Shown: positions 33,331-42,518, numbered from the stretch's first letter. The stretch is 64,000 bases of DNA from Maribacter thermophilus (GCF_001020565.1 NZ_LDAS01000001.1:1900985-1964984), one strand, 5' to 3'. The notes: generated by a model from the letters alone, not told the origin. Made by a program: numbers and translations.

Positions 33331-35007
33331 TTATTTAGTTTTTTTAATTGAACTTTCAACAAAATCGCCCAAATCCGTATATAAGTCCATTAATTGTTGG
33401 TATATAGCTATGGTTTCTTTTTGTGGGCGATACTCGGCCTCGAATTCACTTCCCATTTGTGCGCTTGCCTCTACTACATTAGAATAAATACCAGAAGCTA
33501 CAGCTGCATAGATAGCAGCGCCCAAAGCAGGAGCCTGATCCGAGGCAGCAACTTTTATGGGCATGTTCATAACATTTGCCAAGGTTTGCATAATATAGGG
33601 TGATTTTCTAGCTACTCCTCCAATACCGATAACCGTATCTATTTTAACCCCTTCTTCTTGAAAACGGTCCGCTATCTTTTTTGAACCGAAACAAATGGCA
33701 TTGACCAAGGCTTTGAAAATATGCGGAGCCCTACTACCCAGTGACAAGTTTGAAATTGCACTTTTAAGATTTTGGTCCGCATCCGGGGTTCTTCTACCAT
33801 TGATCCAGTCCAGTGCTATTGGTATACTCTCCGACAATGGAATAGCCTCGGCCGCAATCGAAAGTTCGGCAATGAATTTGCTTTCGAGTTCATTCTTTAA
33901 ATTCTCCTTTTGTTGACCGGACAAAATTTCAGAGGTCATCACCAAATTATCTATAGGCCAGGCAAGCAGCTCTTTAAACCAAGCCAGTAAATCGCCAAAA
34001 GCGGACTGCCCTGCCTCTAATCCGATCATATCGGGTATAACAGAACCGTTTACCTGACCACAAATACCTTTAATGGTTTTACCATCAACAGCCTTTGCAT
34101 CTGCCACAATAATATCGCAAGTAGAAGTACCCATGACCCTAACAAGGGCATTTTCAGTTATTCTGGCACCGACCGCCCCTGAATGGGCATCAAACGTACC
34201 GACCGCTATAGCCGTATCTGTGGTCAGACCTAATTTATCCGCCCAATCTTTGCTCAAATTACCAGCGACCTCATCTGAGGTATAGGTCTCATCGTACAAA
34301 TTATCTCTTAAATCCGCTAAATATGGATCCAACAACGCTAAAAATTCTTTAGGAGGCAATCCTCCCCAGCTCTCGTGCCACATTGCTTTATGACCTGCAG
34401 CACATCTACTTCTTTTAAAAGACCGTAAGTCTTTATTTTCTATAAGAAGGTAGGTCATTAGATCACAATGCTCCATCCAAGTATATGCTTTGTTCTTCAC
34501 CTTCACATCTTCTTTGACAACATGGGCTATCTTCGCCCAAAACCATTCAGAAGAATAGATACCACCTACGTATTTTGTAAAGTTCTCTCCCCCCCAACTT
34601 TCCGCTAATTGATTGATACGTTCGGCTTCATTAATAGCGGTATGGTCTTTCCAAAGTACCATCATGGCATTCGGATTCTCTTGAAAACCATCCACCAAGG
34701 CCAAGGGAGTGCCATCTTTGGTTACCGGTATGGGAGAAGATCCCGTAGTATCTATGCATATGCCCTTAACATCTTTTGAGTCTACCTTACTCTTATCCAT
34801 GACGGATTTTATAGTAAACTCCAACCCCTCTATATGATCAAGAGGATGTTGTCTAAATTGATTAATGGACGGATCACAGTATTTCTTTTCTTTCCACCTC
34901 CTGTACCAATGAACCTCAGAAGCGATTTCTTTACCGTTCTCCGAATCAATTAGTACGGCCCTAACGGAATCTGAACCATAATCCAAGCCAATAACAAACC
35001 TTTTCAT
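33331..35007 (-). CDS. araB: Ribulokinase
   Basis: AraB phosphorylates L-ribulose with ATP. From the ATG at 35007 (MKRFVIGLDYGSDSVR) it has 558 residues. FGGY-kinase signs are the N-terminal GLDYGSDSVRAVL phosphate loop, GICIDTTGSSPIPV near residue 84, AVGTFDAHSGAVGA near 270 (catalytic Asp) and the FGGY signature IGIGGVARKSPYIMQTLA near 455. It is the first gene of the ara operon. The in-frame TTG at 35019 is a less likely start. Confidence 0.96.
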   Translation of the reverse strand: MKRFVIGLDYGSDSVRAVLIDSENGKEIASEVHWYRRWKEKKYCDPSINQFRQHPLDHIEGLEFTIKSVMDKSKVDSKDVKGICIDTTGSSPIPVTKDGTPLALVDGFQENPNAMMVLWKDHTAINEAERINQLAESWGGENFTKYVGGIYSSEWFWAKIAHVVKEDVKVKNKAYTWMEHCDLMTYLLIENKDLRSFKRSRCAAGHKAMWHESWGGLPPKEFLALLDPYLADLRDNLYDETYTSDEVAGNLSKDWADKLGLTTDTAIAVGTFDAHSGAVGARITENALVRVMGTSTCDIIVADAKAVDGKTIKGICGQVNGSVIPDMIGLEAGQSAFGDLLAWFKELLAWPIDNLVMTSEILSGQQKENLKNELESKFIAELSIAAEAIPLSESIPIALDWINGRRTPDADQNLKSAISNLSLGSRAPHIFKALVNAICFGSKKIADRFQEEGVKIDTVIGIGGVARKSPYIMQTLANVMNMPIKVAASDQAPALGAAIYAAVASGIYSNVVEASAQMGSEFEAEYRPQKETIAIYQQLMDLYTDLGDFVESSIKKTK

Positions 35008-35029
35008 ACTATAATTCAATTTTTACGAA

Positions 35030-35083
35030 GTAAACACAAGATTATAAAGTGCTAAAAAACTTTATGAACATATATTTGTTTAC
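35030..35083. promoter_or_regulatory. Nested inverted repeats upstream of araB
   Basis: An outer pair GTAAACA (35030-35036) and TGTTTAC (35077-35083) encloses an inner pair ATAAAGT (35044-35050) and ACTTTAT (35059-35065). They lie 23-76 bases before the araB ATG, where an operator for the facing AraR regulator would be expected. A TAATCTTG sequence here is one base from a -7 box on the minus strand. Confidence 0.45.
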
Positions 35084-35085
35084 AA

Positions 35086-36334
35086 GGCGAGAGGCAATAA
35101 CAAAACCGCCTACCCAACAACACAGCATCTCCTACTAAAAAATTACACTCCATTGTTTTAAACATGATTTTTATAGTTCATAACTCACCTCTTAATTTCA
35201 TTTTTATAATTATACTACCTATTCTTCATCAACATAAAACAAAAAGGGACACAACATAAAGTTCTGAAATGCCCCCTATCTAACTAACTCAACAAACTAT
35301 CTTCCACCCTACTCAACTAACCTAAAAACATCCGAAGAGAAGACTATATCTTTTCTTGTATTGAAGAAGAAATAAAAGTACTTGCGAACATTTTAATACT
35401 CTTCAATTTACACTTTACATTTCTCAATACTTCATTTTGAACTCATAAGAAAATACATCAAAACTTATTAAATGTATTTTTTACACATGTAAATAAAGAG
35501 AATAATATTTACATAAACAAATTACATTACGTGTATTTTTGACACTAAAAGAAAAAAAACTATATAATCCGTAAAAAACTACATGCTAAAACTCTATTTA
35601 GAGTTTATAATACATATACTAAAAGTTGATATGAAACCCAATTACGATGAATTTGAACTATTTCTACTATCGTAGTTAAGTTCTTTTAAAACAAGCCTAA
35701 CATTTGTATATAAAATATTCATGACAATAGATTAATGATTTACATTAAACCTTACTGCACAGTCAAATAAACTATTAAAACACATACCCATTCATATATT
35801 ATTGAATTGAATGACGTTTACTATCGAAAATAGCCTCAGGTATCTCAAAAAACAGACTATACACCAAATATGGCTTTGGAATAAGGATCGTATTTTTTCC
35901 ATTAAACTAAGCAGGTAGTACAACTTTCCATACGATTTTAGCACCAAATCACGACTCCTAACATTTCAAAAGAAAGCATCGATTACTTCCGCTAGTAACG
36001 AAATAATTCTTCATAGTACCCAAATGAGGGACATGTAACCTCCTAAAATCAAATCAGCAAAAAAAGAAAAAACTCCTATTACCCAACAATAGCTTATAAC
36101 TTTTGACCAACCTCATATTCACAATTAAACTTTAATTTTGATATTTTCTCAAAAGTATCTTCTATAATGCCATGTAAATCACTAAAAATAACTCCTTGAG
36201 CTATAAAATAAATATAAAAGCGTAATTTTAACACTTATTCTTCGCAAACGCCTTTCCCTTCAAATTAAATTATCGTAGAGCAAGCTTTCATAAATTTATA
36301 TTTATTGTTAATTTGTCCACATACAAAAAAATAA
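35086..36334. other. Long AT-rich intergenic region between araB and araR
   Basis: 1.25 kb with no confident gene. A segment at 35281-35325 rich in ACTAACTCAAC looks like the 5' leader of some Bacteroidota genes, but nothing follows it. A plus-strand frame at 35811-36038 is open for 75 codons apart from one TAG at 35916. A minus-strand frame at 36094-36234 (GTG start, 46 codons) has protein-like composition. Either could be a decayed gene or chance. A 9-bp inverted repeat stands at 35487-35514. Confidence 0.5.
35487..35514. promoter_or_regulatory. Inverted repeat ATGTAAATA-N10-TATTTACAT
   Basis: Perfect 9-bp arms (35487-35495 and 35506-35514), centres 19 bases apart, and followed 20 bases later by a TATTTTTG box (35534-35541). 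The TGTAAA/TTTACA core is shared with the GTAAACA elements near araB, so it is a candidate AraR site. Confidence 0.45.
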
Positions 36335-37027
36335 ATGGTTCTTAGCAGTTACAAAAATGAAGACAAGGTCTTACTCGCCTTAGACTGTATAATTTTCGGT
36401 TTTGATCAAGAAGAGTTAAAAATATTATTGGTAAAAAGAGACTTTGAACCAGAAAAAGGCAAATGGTCCCTGATAGGTGGTTTTCTTAAAAAAGAAGAAA
36501 ATTTAGATGAAGCTGCTACTAGGATACTGCGCTATTTGACAGGGCTTAACAATATTTACATGGAGCAACTATATACTTTCTCAAAGGTTGATCGTGACCC
36601 TGCGGAAAGAACCATATCGGTCGCTTATTATGCTTTGATAGATATTGCCACCCACGATAAGGCACTCTTAAAACAGAATCCCGTACAGTGGTTCAGTTTA
36701 AAGGAAGCGCCAAAATTAATATTTGATCACCACCTTATGGTAGAGAAGGCAATATCTCGTTTAAGAAGAAGGGCACTTACCAAGCCTATAGGTTTTGAGC
36801 TATTGCCTCCAAAATTTACCATGCGCCAACTTCAAAAACTATACGAGGCCATTTTGGACAAAAAATTGGATAAACGTAACTTCATCAATAAATTCAATTC
36901 TTTGGATATATTGATCAAACTAAATGAAAAAGATATGTCATCTTCCAAAAAAGGTGCTTTTCTATTTAAATTTGATGAAGAAAAATACCGTAGAAAGGTG
37001 GAAGACGGTTTTATATTTAAAATTTAA
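36335..37027 (+). CDS. araR: Nudix-fold transcriptional regulator AraR
   Basis: The 230-residue protein has an N-terminal Nudix fold (residues 10-145) and a C-terminal winged-helix part (about 150-225, with FTMRQLQKLYEAIL and NFINKFNSL), the NrtR layout. The Nudix box keeps Gly49, Glu55 and Arg63. The catalytic glutamates after Arg63 are Ile64, Tyr67 and Leu68, so hydrolysis is not expected. In Bacteroides thetaiotaomicron a protein of this type is the L-arabinose-responsive repressor AraR. The facing araBDA operon supports the same role here. Confidence 0.88.
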   Translation: MVLSSYKNEDKVLLALDCIIFGFDQEELKILLVKRDFEPEKGKWSLIGGFLKKEENLDEAATRILRYLTGLNNIYMEQLYTFSKVDRDPAERTISVAYYALIDIATHDKALLKQNPVQWFSLKEAPKLIFDHHLMVEKAISRLRRRALTKPIGFELLPPKFTMRQLQKLYEAILDKKLDKRNFINKFNSLDILIKLNEKDMSSSKKGAFLFKFDEEKYRRKVEDGFIFKI

Positions 37028-37239
37028 CCCTTATCCACTACTATTAGACATGGTTTTAAAGCAGAAATCATCGCACAAACTCTACCCTAACAATATCTAT
37101 TGTTGACCAATTTTACTTGATTCATAAAATCCTTGACCTTATCAAGAAATATTTCCCCCTATTTATAACTATTTTTAGTTAAAATCATCATAAATATGTT
37201 ATATAAATAGTACTATAATTGCTTCCAATTAAGAAAGAA

Positions 37240-37269
37240 TTGCGTAATTTGATATTTATGTTAACTTTG
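37240..37269 (+). promoter_or_regulatory. Promoter of the small gene at 37283
   Basis: TTG (37240-37242), 19 bases, TAACTTTG (37262-37269), ending 13 bases before the ATG. This is an exact consensus match and supports the reality of the small gene. Confidence 0.75.
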
Positions 37270-37282
37270 AAAAAAAACATTA

Positions 37283-37504
37283 ATGGATTTACTTGAAAAA
37301 GCTCAGGAATTTGAAAGTCGAAAAATGAGCAATATGTCCACCAGTGACCGAGTGGAGGCATCCAGGGAAGCAAAAGCTTTAATATTGAGTATCAACGAAG
37401 TTTACAAAGAAACAAAAGATGCTAACCTTATGGATGTTATGAAGCGTCTAACAGAGAAAAAGAAAAAAATTGAAAAACGTTTAAACGGTGTTCCACTGGT
37501 TTAA
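37283..37504 (+). CDS. Small hypothetical helical protein
   Basis: The 73-residue protein is soluble, charged and predicted all-helical, with a Lys-rich stretch near the end (EKKKKIEKRLNG). It has a perfect consensus promoter and is followed 61 bases later by a strong terminator, so it forms a single-gene unit. I recognise no family. The composition suggests a possible coiled-coil or nucleic-acid-associated protein, but that is a guess. Confidence 0.7.
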   Translation: MDLLEKAQEFESRKMSNMSTSDRVEASREAKALILSINEVYKETKDANLMDVMKRLTEKKKKIEKRLNGVPLV

Positions 37505-37564
37505 ACCTTTATCGATTCTTGTTCTTAATTAGTGCTGAAAATTATAGTAGCACATACAATCTAT

Positions 37565-37610
37565 AAAAAAGCAAGGCCCCTTATTTTAAAATAAGGTGCC
37601 TTGCTTTTTT
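37565..37610. terminator. Strong terminator
   Basis: A long stem, AAAAAAGCAAGGC/GCCTTGCTTTTTT outside and CCTTATTTT/AAAATAAGG inside, separated by one mismatch. It works in both directions between the small gene and the clpS side. Confidence 0.85.
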
Positions 37611-37634
37611 ACATCGGATAGTTGCCTCAATAGC

Positions 37635-37754
37635 CTATTGTTCCTTATCCTTTATATTTATCTTTTTACCCATTTTTTTTGCACTGCCTTGTTTAAAAAA
37701 TTCATCTTTACCCCTACCAAAACCAACTATTGTGCATACCCAAAAATTAGTCAA
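37635..37754 (-). CDS. Doubtful 39-codon frame downstream of clpS
   Basis: From a TTG at 37754 the frame encodes a short peptide whose second half (GRGKDEFFKQGSAKKMGKK) looks protein-like and strongly basic. The start, however, lies in the T-run of a hairpin that probably terminates clpS, and there is no consensus promoter. It may be a real small protein with a different start, or chance. Confidence 0.25.
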   Translation of the reverse strand: MTNFWVCTIVGFGRGKDEFFKQGSAKKMGKKINIKDKEQ

Positions 37755-37755
37755 A

Positions 37756-37778
37756 AAACTAAATGAACTATTTAGTTT
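37756..37778 (-). terminator. Probable clpS terminator
   Basis: AAACTAAAT/ATTTAGTTT, 9-bp stem with a 5-base loop and a T-run on the minus strand. It lies about 150 bases past the clpS stop. Confidence 0.5.
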
Positions 37779-37928
37779 TATCTTTCGAAACTTTTTTATC
37801 TTTTTAGTTTTCCTTTGTTTTACGATGGCCTTTATATTTATGTATATACATGTAATATAGAACCATAATCCTACTGGAGTAAAAAATAGTTGTGAACTAG
37901 AAAAGAAGTAGTGGTCAACAACAGCCAC

Positions 37929-38207
37929 CTAAACTATCTCGGCACTTAAACCAGCGTTCAACAATGCCGAACAACGTGGTTCCAGATCACTATACTCCCC
38001 AGTTTTAACCGTACACTTGCCTTTGTAATGTACTATTAAAGCACATTGCTCGGCCTGCTCTGGGGTATGATCACATATGGCGATCAATGTATCAATGACA
38101 TGATCAAAGGTATTCACATCATCATTAAACAGTACAATTTCATTTTGTTTTACCGTTTCTTCCTCTAAAAGGAGCTCTTCGGAAATTTTTTCTTTAGTGC
38201 CCATCAT
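37929..38207 (-). CDS. clpS: ATP-dependent Clp protease adaptor ClpS
   Basis: ClpS hands N-degron substrates to ClpAP. The product is 92 residues from the ATG at 38207 (another ATG follows directly at 38204). The binding pocket motif IVLFNDDVNTFDHVIDTL is complete, followed by AEQCALIVHYKGKCTVKTG. The flexible acidic N-terminus has the usual length. It lies 17 bases after prmA in the same direction. Confidence 0.95.
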   Translation of the reverse strand: MMGTKEKISEELLLEEETVKQNEIVLFNDDVNTFDHVIDTLIAICDHTPEQAEQCALIVHYKGKCTVKTGEYSDLEPRCSALLNAGLSAEIV

Positions 38208-38224
38208 TTTCTGTTTAATTATCT

Positions 38225-39061
38225 CTAAATTACATATTTTGCCGCAACCCAATTATTCTTTTCAATATTTTTTTCGAACTTCAAACCTATTTCCGAACAC
38301 TTATCGGTAATCAATTTTAAATCTTCGGTGTAAAAACCGCTTAACAAAAGAATTCCATTTTCTTTTAAGCAAGCTCTATAGTCGGGTATGTCCGATAGGA
38401 GTATATTTCTATTGATGTTCGCAATAATAACATCGTACTTTTTATCCCCTAAAAGACTTGCATCACCTTCATAGACCTGAATAAAACCTACATTGTTTCT
38501 CTCAACGTTCTCTTTTGCATTTAAATAGCACCAATTGTCGATATCTATGGCATCTATGGGGTTACCCCCAAGTTTTGCCGATAAAATTGCCAAGACCCCC
38601 GTACCGCAACCCATATCAAGAACACTTTTACCTTTCAAATCTAATAACAGCAGGTGTTGTAGCATCATATGCGTGGTTTCATGGTGTCCGGTGCCAAAAC
38701 TCATTTTAGGCTCTATGACAATATCATACTTCACATCTTTCTTTTCATGAAAGGGTGCTCTGATCATACATATATCCTCTACCAATATGGGTTGAAAATT
38801 TTGTTCCCAAGTAGCATTCCAATTCTCTTGCTCTATTTCTTTTACTACAAACTCTATCTTAAAATTCGGGTTTTTGAGTATCTCTAGATTTTGAAGCATT
38901 TCTTTCTCCCAATCTTCTTTTTGAATATATGCCAAAATACCTGTTTCTTCCTCAACAAAACTTTCAAAACCAAGTTCTCCCAATTCGGCAATAAGAATAT
39001 CGGAAGCAGGTTGTAACGGTGCCACTTTAAACCGGTATTCTATATAAATAGTGTTACTCAT
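38225..39061 (-). CDS. prmA: Ribosomal protein L11 methyltransferase
   Basis: PrmA trimethylates ribosomal protein L11 with SAM. The 278-residue protein has the substrate-recognition N-terminal domain and the SAM-binding core: PKMSFGTGHHETTHMML near residue 128, VLDMGCGTGVLAILSAKLGG near 152 and VIIANINRNIL near 215, holding the catalytic-site Asn. It forms an operon with clpS, as in many Bacteroidota. Confidence 0.95.
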   Translation of the reverse strand: MSNTIYIEYRFKVAPLQPASDILIAELGELGFESFVEEETGILAYIQKEDWEKEMLQNLEILKNPNFKIEFVVKEIEQENWNATWEQNFQPILVEDICMIRAPFHEKKDVKYDIVIEPKMSFGTGHHETTHMMLQHLLLLDLKGKSVLDMGCGTGVLAILSAKLGGNPIDAIDIDNWCYLNAKENVERNNVGFIQVYEGDASLLGDKKYDVIIANINRNILLSDIPDYRACLKENGILLLSGFYTEDLKLITDKCSEIGLKFEKNIEKNNWVAAKYVI

Positions 39062-39073
39062 TTAAAACAATTT

Positions 39074-39096
39074 AAAAAAGGGTATCGAAGATACCC
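39074..39096 (-). terminator. tpiA terminator
   Basis: GGGTATC/GATACCC stem with a 3-base loop and T6 on the minus strand. It lies between tpiA and prmA. Confidence 0.8.
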
Positions 39097-39140
39097 TTTG
39101 TTCATATAATTGAAAAAATAAATTTTCCTTTGTTCTGTAC

Positions 39141-39890
39141 TTATATTGCTTTGATAATATCTATAAAATCGTTCGCCACCAAAGAAGCACCACCAATAAG
39201 TCCACCATCTACATCCGGTTTAGAAAAAATCTCGGCTGCATTTCCGGGCTTTACACTACCACCGTATAGTATGGAAACATTATCGGCAACAGATGCATCA
39301 AAGGCTTCGGCAATTGTTTTTCTGATAAAGGCATGCATTTCCTGTGCTTGCTCAGGAGAAGCCGTTTCCCCCGTGCCAATGGCCCAAACGGGTTCGTATG
39401 CCAAAATAATTTTGCTCCATGCATCCTTATCCAAAGAAAACAGGGCATTCTTTAATTGACTTTCGACTACTTTAAAGTGATTTCCCGATTTACGGTCCTC
39501 TAACTCTTCGCCAAAACAGAACATTACCCTAATACCATTTTTTAAGGCTGTTTTTATTTTCTTGGCCAAGATTTCGTCGGTCTCCCCAAAATAAGCTCTT
39601 CTTTCCGAATGGCCAATGATACAGGTATCAACACCTATATTCAAAAGCATATCGGCAGAAATTTCACCTGTATAGGCACCACTTTCGGCAAAATGCATAT
39701 TCTGTGCAATGACCTGAATACTGGAATTTTCAAGATTACGAACCGCTGCAGATAAATTTACAAAAGTGGGTGCCACCATAACCTCTGCTTCAGAATCTGG
39801 CAACTTACCTGACAATTCTGTCAATAAAGTTTCCGTTTCCTCCAAATTCTTGTTCATTTTCCAATTTCCTGCAACTATTTTACTTCTCAT
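39141..39890 (-). CDS. tpiA: Triose-phosphate isomerase
   Basis: TpiA interconverts DHAP and glyceraldehyde 3-phosphate. The 249 residues show the N-terminal GNWKMNK (catalytic Lys), IIGHSERRAYFGE (catalytic His), ILAYEPVWAIGTGETAS (catalytic Glu and flexible loop) and VSILYGGSVKPGNA. It is the last gene of an operon with the BT_3928-like and DUF1599 genes. Confidence 0.97.
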   Translation of the reverse strand: MRSKIVAGNWKMNKNLEETETLLTELSGKLPDSEAEVMVAPTFVNLSAAVRNLENSSIQVIAQNMHFAESGAYTGEISADMLLNIGVDTCIIGHSERRAYFGETDEILAKKIKTALKNGIRVMFCFGEELEDRKSGNHFKVVESQLKNALFSLDKDAWSKIILAYEPVWAIGTGETASPEQAQEMHAFIRKTIAEAFDASVADNVSILYGGSVKPGNAAEIFSKPDVDGGLIGGASLVANDFIDIIKAI

Positions 39891-39938
39891 TATCTTATTG
39901 TTTGTTTCTAAATTTAAATTCGTTTTTGCGGTACACTA

Positions 39939-41036
39939 TCAATCGAACACCAACTCGTCCAAATCATTATAATGTACTTTTTGTTTTATAGTACCTTTCT
40001 CTAAGACAAGCACCCCTGGGTTAGATCTCACGATTGTTTTTAAAGTTGTCTCATCCGTAAAATAGAACTCAAAATTCAAGTCATATTTTTTAACCAATTC
40101 ATTAGTTTGGTCAGAAGAAGAGGCAGACATTCCTATTACTTTATATCCTTTATTGGATGCTTGATCGGAAACCTTCTTTATTTGACTGAACATATCTAGG
40201 TTAGCCTTGCGCAGATCATATGCGATTACCATTACCAATTTGGGTTCTTGCAATAAACCAGCGGCAAAATCCTCTCCATTTTGCTCTATGGTAAAATCAT
40301 GTACGGGAGGTTCGTACCCCTTCTGGATCTCTTCGGTCTCTACACCAATAAATTCTCCATCTACCGTTGGATAATCTCCGTTGGTAACTATTACCTCTTC
40401 TGTACCGTTCACATTAAACTTCCATGCATATTCGTATACAGGCTTTGGGGCTCCTTCCGGTATACCCATGCCTTCCTCTATATTTTTCCCGATTTCATAT
40501 GGTCTAAAATCTATTACCGGTAAATGATTTAATACATAATAGGCATATACAACACAGGCGACTAACGAAAGTGCTACGATCACCTTTGTGGTAAATGGCC
40601 TGAACAAGGGTTTTATATATTTTCCACCAAAGAACAATAGTAATATAAGCACCAACAAAACCACATCTTTAGTAAAAGACTCCCATGGTGTTAATTTGAT
40701 GGCATCACCAAAGCACCCACAATCCGTCACTTTATTGAAGTACGCGGAGTAAAAAGTTAAAAAGGTAAAGAAAACGATCATGCCCAGAAGGCTCCACAGT
40801 GTAAATTTTGGTTTATAACCTACAATCAACAATACCCCCAACAGCACTTCTAGAATAACCACAAAAATAGAAATCGCCAAAGCGTAAGGCTCAAAAAAGG
40901 GAAGATTCAACACCCCTTGACTAAAGTATTCTTCCAGTTTAAATGAAAACCCGACAGGATCGTTCAGTTTAATATAACCACTGATAATAAATAATACACC
41001 TACAAAAATTCTGACTACACCTAATATATACTTCAT
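39939..41036 (-). CDS. BT_3928-like protein: DoxX membrane domain plus thioredoxin-like tail
   Basis: The 365-residue protein has four N-terminal helices of the DoxX/MauE type (residues 1-145). A conserved CGCFG motif near residue 107 lies at a helix start. A fifth helix near 152 is followed by a periplasmic part (about 175-365) whose end resembles a thioredoxin fold (ELVKKYDLNFEFYFTDE, NPGVLVLEKG) but lacks a CxxC pair. A role in envelope redox or respiration has been proposed for DoxX proteins. The function here is unknown. It lies 6 bases after the DUF1599 gene. Confidence 0.8.
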   Translation of the reverse strand: MKYILGVVRIFVGVLFIISGYIKLNDPVGFSFKLEEYFSQGVLNLPFFEPYALAISIFVVILEVLLGVLLIVGYKPKFTLWSLLGMIVFFTFLTFYSAYFNKVTDCGCFGDAIKLTPWESFTKDVVLLVLILLLFFGGKYIKPLFRPFTTKVIVALSLVACVVYAYYVLNHLPVIDFRPYEIGKNIEEGMGIPEGAPKPVYEYAWKFNVNGTEEVIVTNGDYPTVDGEFIGVETEEIQKGYEPPVHDFTIEQNGEDFAAGLLQEPKLVMVIAYDLRKANLDMFSQIKKVSDQASNKGYKVIGMSASSSDQTNELVKKYDLNFEFYFTDETTLKTIVRSNPGVLVLEKGTIKQKVHYNDLDELVFD

Positions 41037-41042
41037 AAAAGC

Positions 41043-41591
41043 TTATGATTTTATTCCTAAATTTAAATGTATCAAGGCAAAAACAGCGTAATTTATCATA
41101 TCCTGATAATTTGCATCTATGCCTTCGCTTACCAATGTTTTTCCTTTATTGTCCTCTATTTGTTTGACCCTTAACAGCTTCTGAAGTATCAAATCGGTCA
41201 GGGAACTTACCCGCATATCTCTCCACGCCTCACCGTAATCATGATTCTTGTTCAGCATTAATTCCTTTGTAACAGCAATGTGCTTTTTATATAGTTCAAT
41301 CGCCTCTTCAGGGCTAAGATCGGGTTGGTCGGCCACTCCTAGTTCTAACTGGATCAAAGCCATTACCGAGTAATTGACAATACCTATAAATTCGGATATC
41401 TCCCCTTCATCTACCTTTCTTACCTCATTTTCTTGAAGACTGCGTATTCTTTGAGCCTTTATAAATATTTGATCCGTGAGAGAAGGTAACCTTAAAATGC
41501 GCCATGCACAACCATAATCTCGCATCTTTTTCTCATATAACTCTCGGCAGACTTTTATTACAGCATCATACTGCTCTCCGGTTTTTTGCAT
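41043..41591 (-). CDS. DUF1599 protein with internal duplication
   Basis: The 182 residues consist of two related halves. Each holds a KxxDYGxAWRxxRxxSLTDxIxxKxxRxxxL pattern, at about residues 22-55 and 113-145, followed by a helix ending in N-Y-x-V/A-x-A-L-I. The repeated Asp/Glu/His residues on helices recall the MazG-like NTP pyrophosphatase fold, but no activity is known. It is the first gene of the operon leading to tpiA. Confidence 0.85.
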   Translation of the reverse strand: MQKTGEQYDAVIKVCRELYEKKMRDYGCAWRILRLPSLTDQIFIKAQRIRSLQENEVRKVDEGEISEFIGIVNYSVMALIQLELGVADQPDLSPEEAIELYKKHIAVTKELMLNKNHDYGEAWRDMRVSSLTDLILQKLLRVKQIEDNKGKTLVSEGIDANYQDMINYAVFALIHLNLGIKS

Positions 41592-41693
41592 GTGATTCTT
41601 TCTAATTTGTGTAAATTTCGCTTAAAATTTTGTAACCATCAAAGTTGACGCTTTAAACTTAAAAGTAATAATCTATTAAGCAACATAGAACAG

Positions 41694-42518
41694 ATGACCA
41701 TTAATTGCAAGGGAAAACTTATAGATTTGAACAGCCCCAAAGTTATGGGCATAGTAAACATCACCCCAGATTCTTTCTACGATGGTGGCAAACACAAAGA
41801 TGATGCTAGCATTTTAAGGCAGGTAGAGAATATGCTCGTGAACGGAGCAACATTTATAGATATAGGGGCATACAGTAGCAGACCTGGCGCCACAGAAGTT
41901 TCTACCTCCGAAGAACTAAAAAGATTACTGCCGGTCTTACATTTAATTTTAAAAGAATTTCCTGATATTTTATTATCCATAGACACTTTTAAAGGCAAAG
42001 TTGCCGAAGAAGCGATACAAGTGGGAGCAGCTATCATCAATGATATTTCTTCTGGTCTTTTGGACGAAGGTATGTTGACCGTAATTGCCAAATACAATGT
42101 TCCGTACATAATGATGCACATGCGCGGAACCCCAAAAACAATGCAGCAATATACCGATTATGAAAATCTGATCACCGATATGCTCTTTTTCTTTTCACAA
42201 CAAACAAACAAAGCCACATCACTGGGCATAAAAGATATTATAGTAGATCCCGGTTTTGGATTTTCTAAAACATTACAACAAAACTATGAGCTCTTAAACA
42301 AATTAAATCTTTTAAAAATTACCGACAAACCTATATTGGTCGGTATTAGCAGAAAGTCGATGATTTACAAATTATTGGGTACAGACCCCCAAAACGCGCT
42401 AAACGGTACTACGGCACTAAATATGCTGGCCTTGGAAAAAGGTGCCAATATTCTGCGTGTTCACGATGTTAAGGAAGCTATGGAATGCGTAAAAATTTAT
42501 GATCAATTAACCGCTTAA
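41694..42518 (+). CDS. folP: Dihydropteroate synthase
   Basis: FolP condenses pABA with dihydropterin pyrophosphate in folate synthesis and is the sulfonamide target. The 274-residue TIM barrel shows MGIVNITPDSFYDGG near residue 19, FIDIGAYSSRPGATEVS near 55, the pterin-binding DPGFGFSKT near 183 and GISRKSM near 217. It lies directly upstream of cdaA, a common Bacteroidota arrangement. Confidence 0.95.
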   Translation: MTINCKGKLIDLNSPKVMGIVNITPDSFYDGGKHKDDASILRQVENMLVNGATFIDIGAYSSRPGATEVSTSEELKRLLPVLHLILKEFPDILLSIDTFKGKVAEEAIQVGAAIINDISSGLLDEGMLTVIAKYNVPYIMMHMRGTPKTMQQYTDYENLITDMLFFFSQQTNKATSLGIKDIIVDPGFGFSKTLQQNYELLNKLNLLKITDKPILVGISRKSMIYKLLGTDPQNALNGTTALNMLALEKGANILRVHDVKEAMECVKIYDQLTA

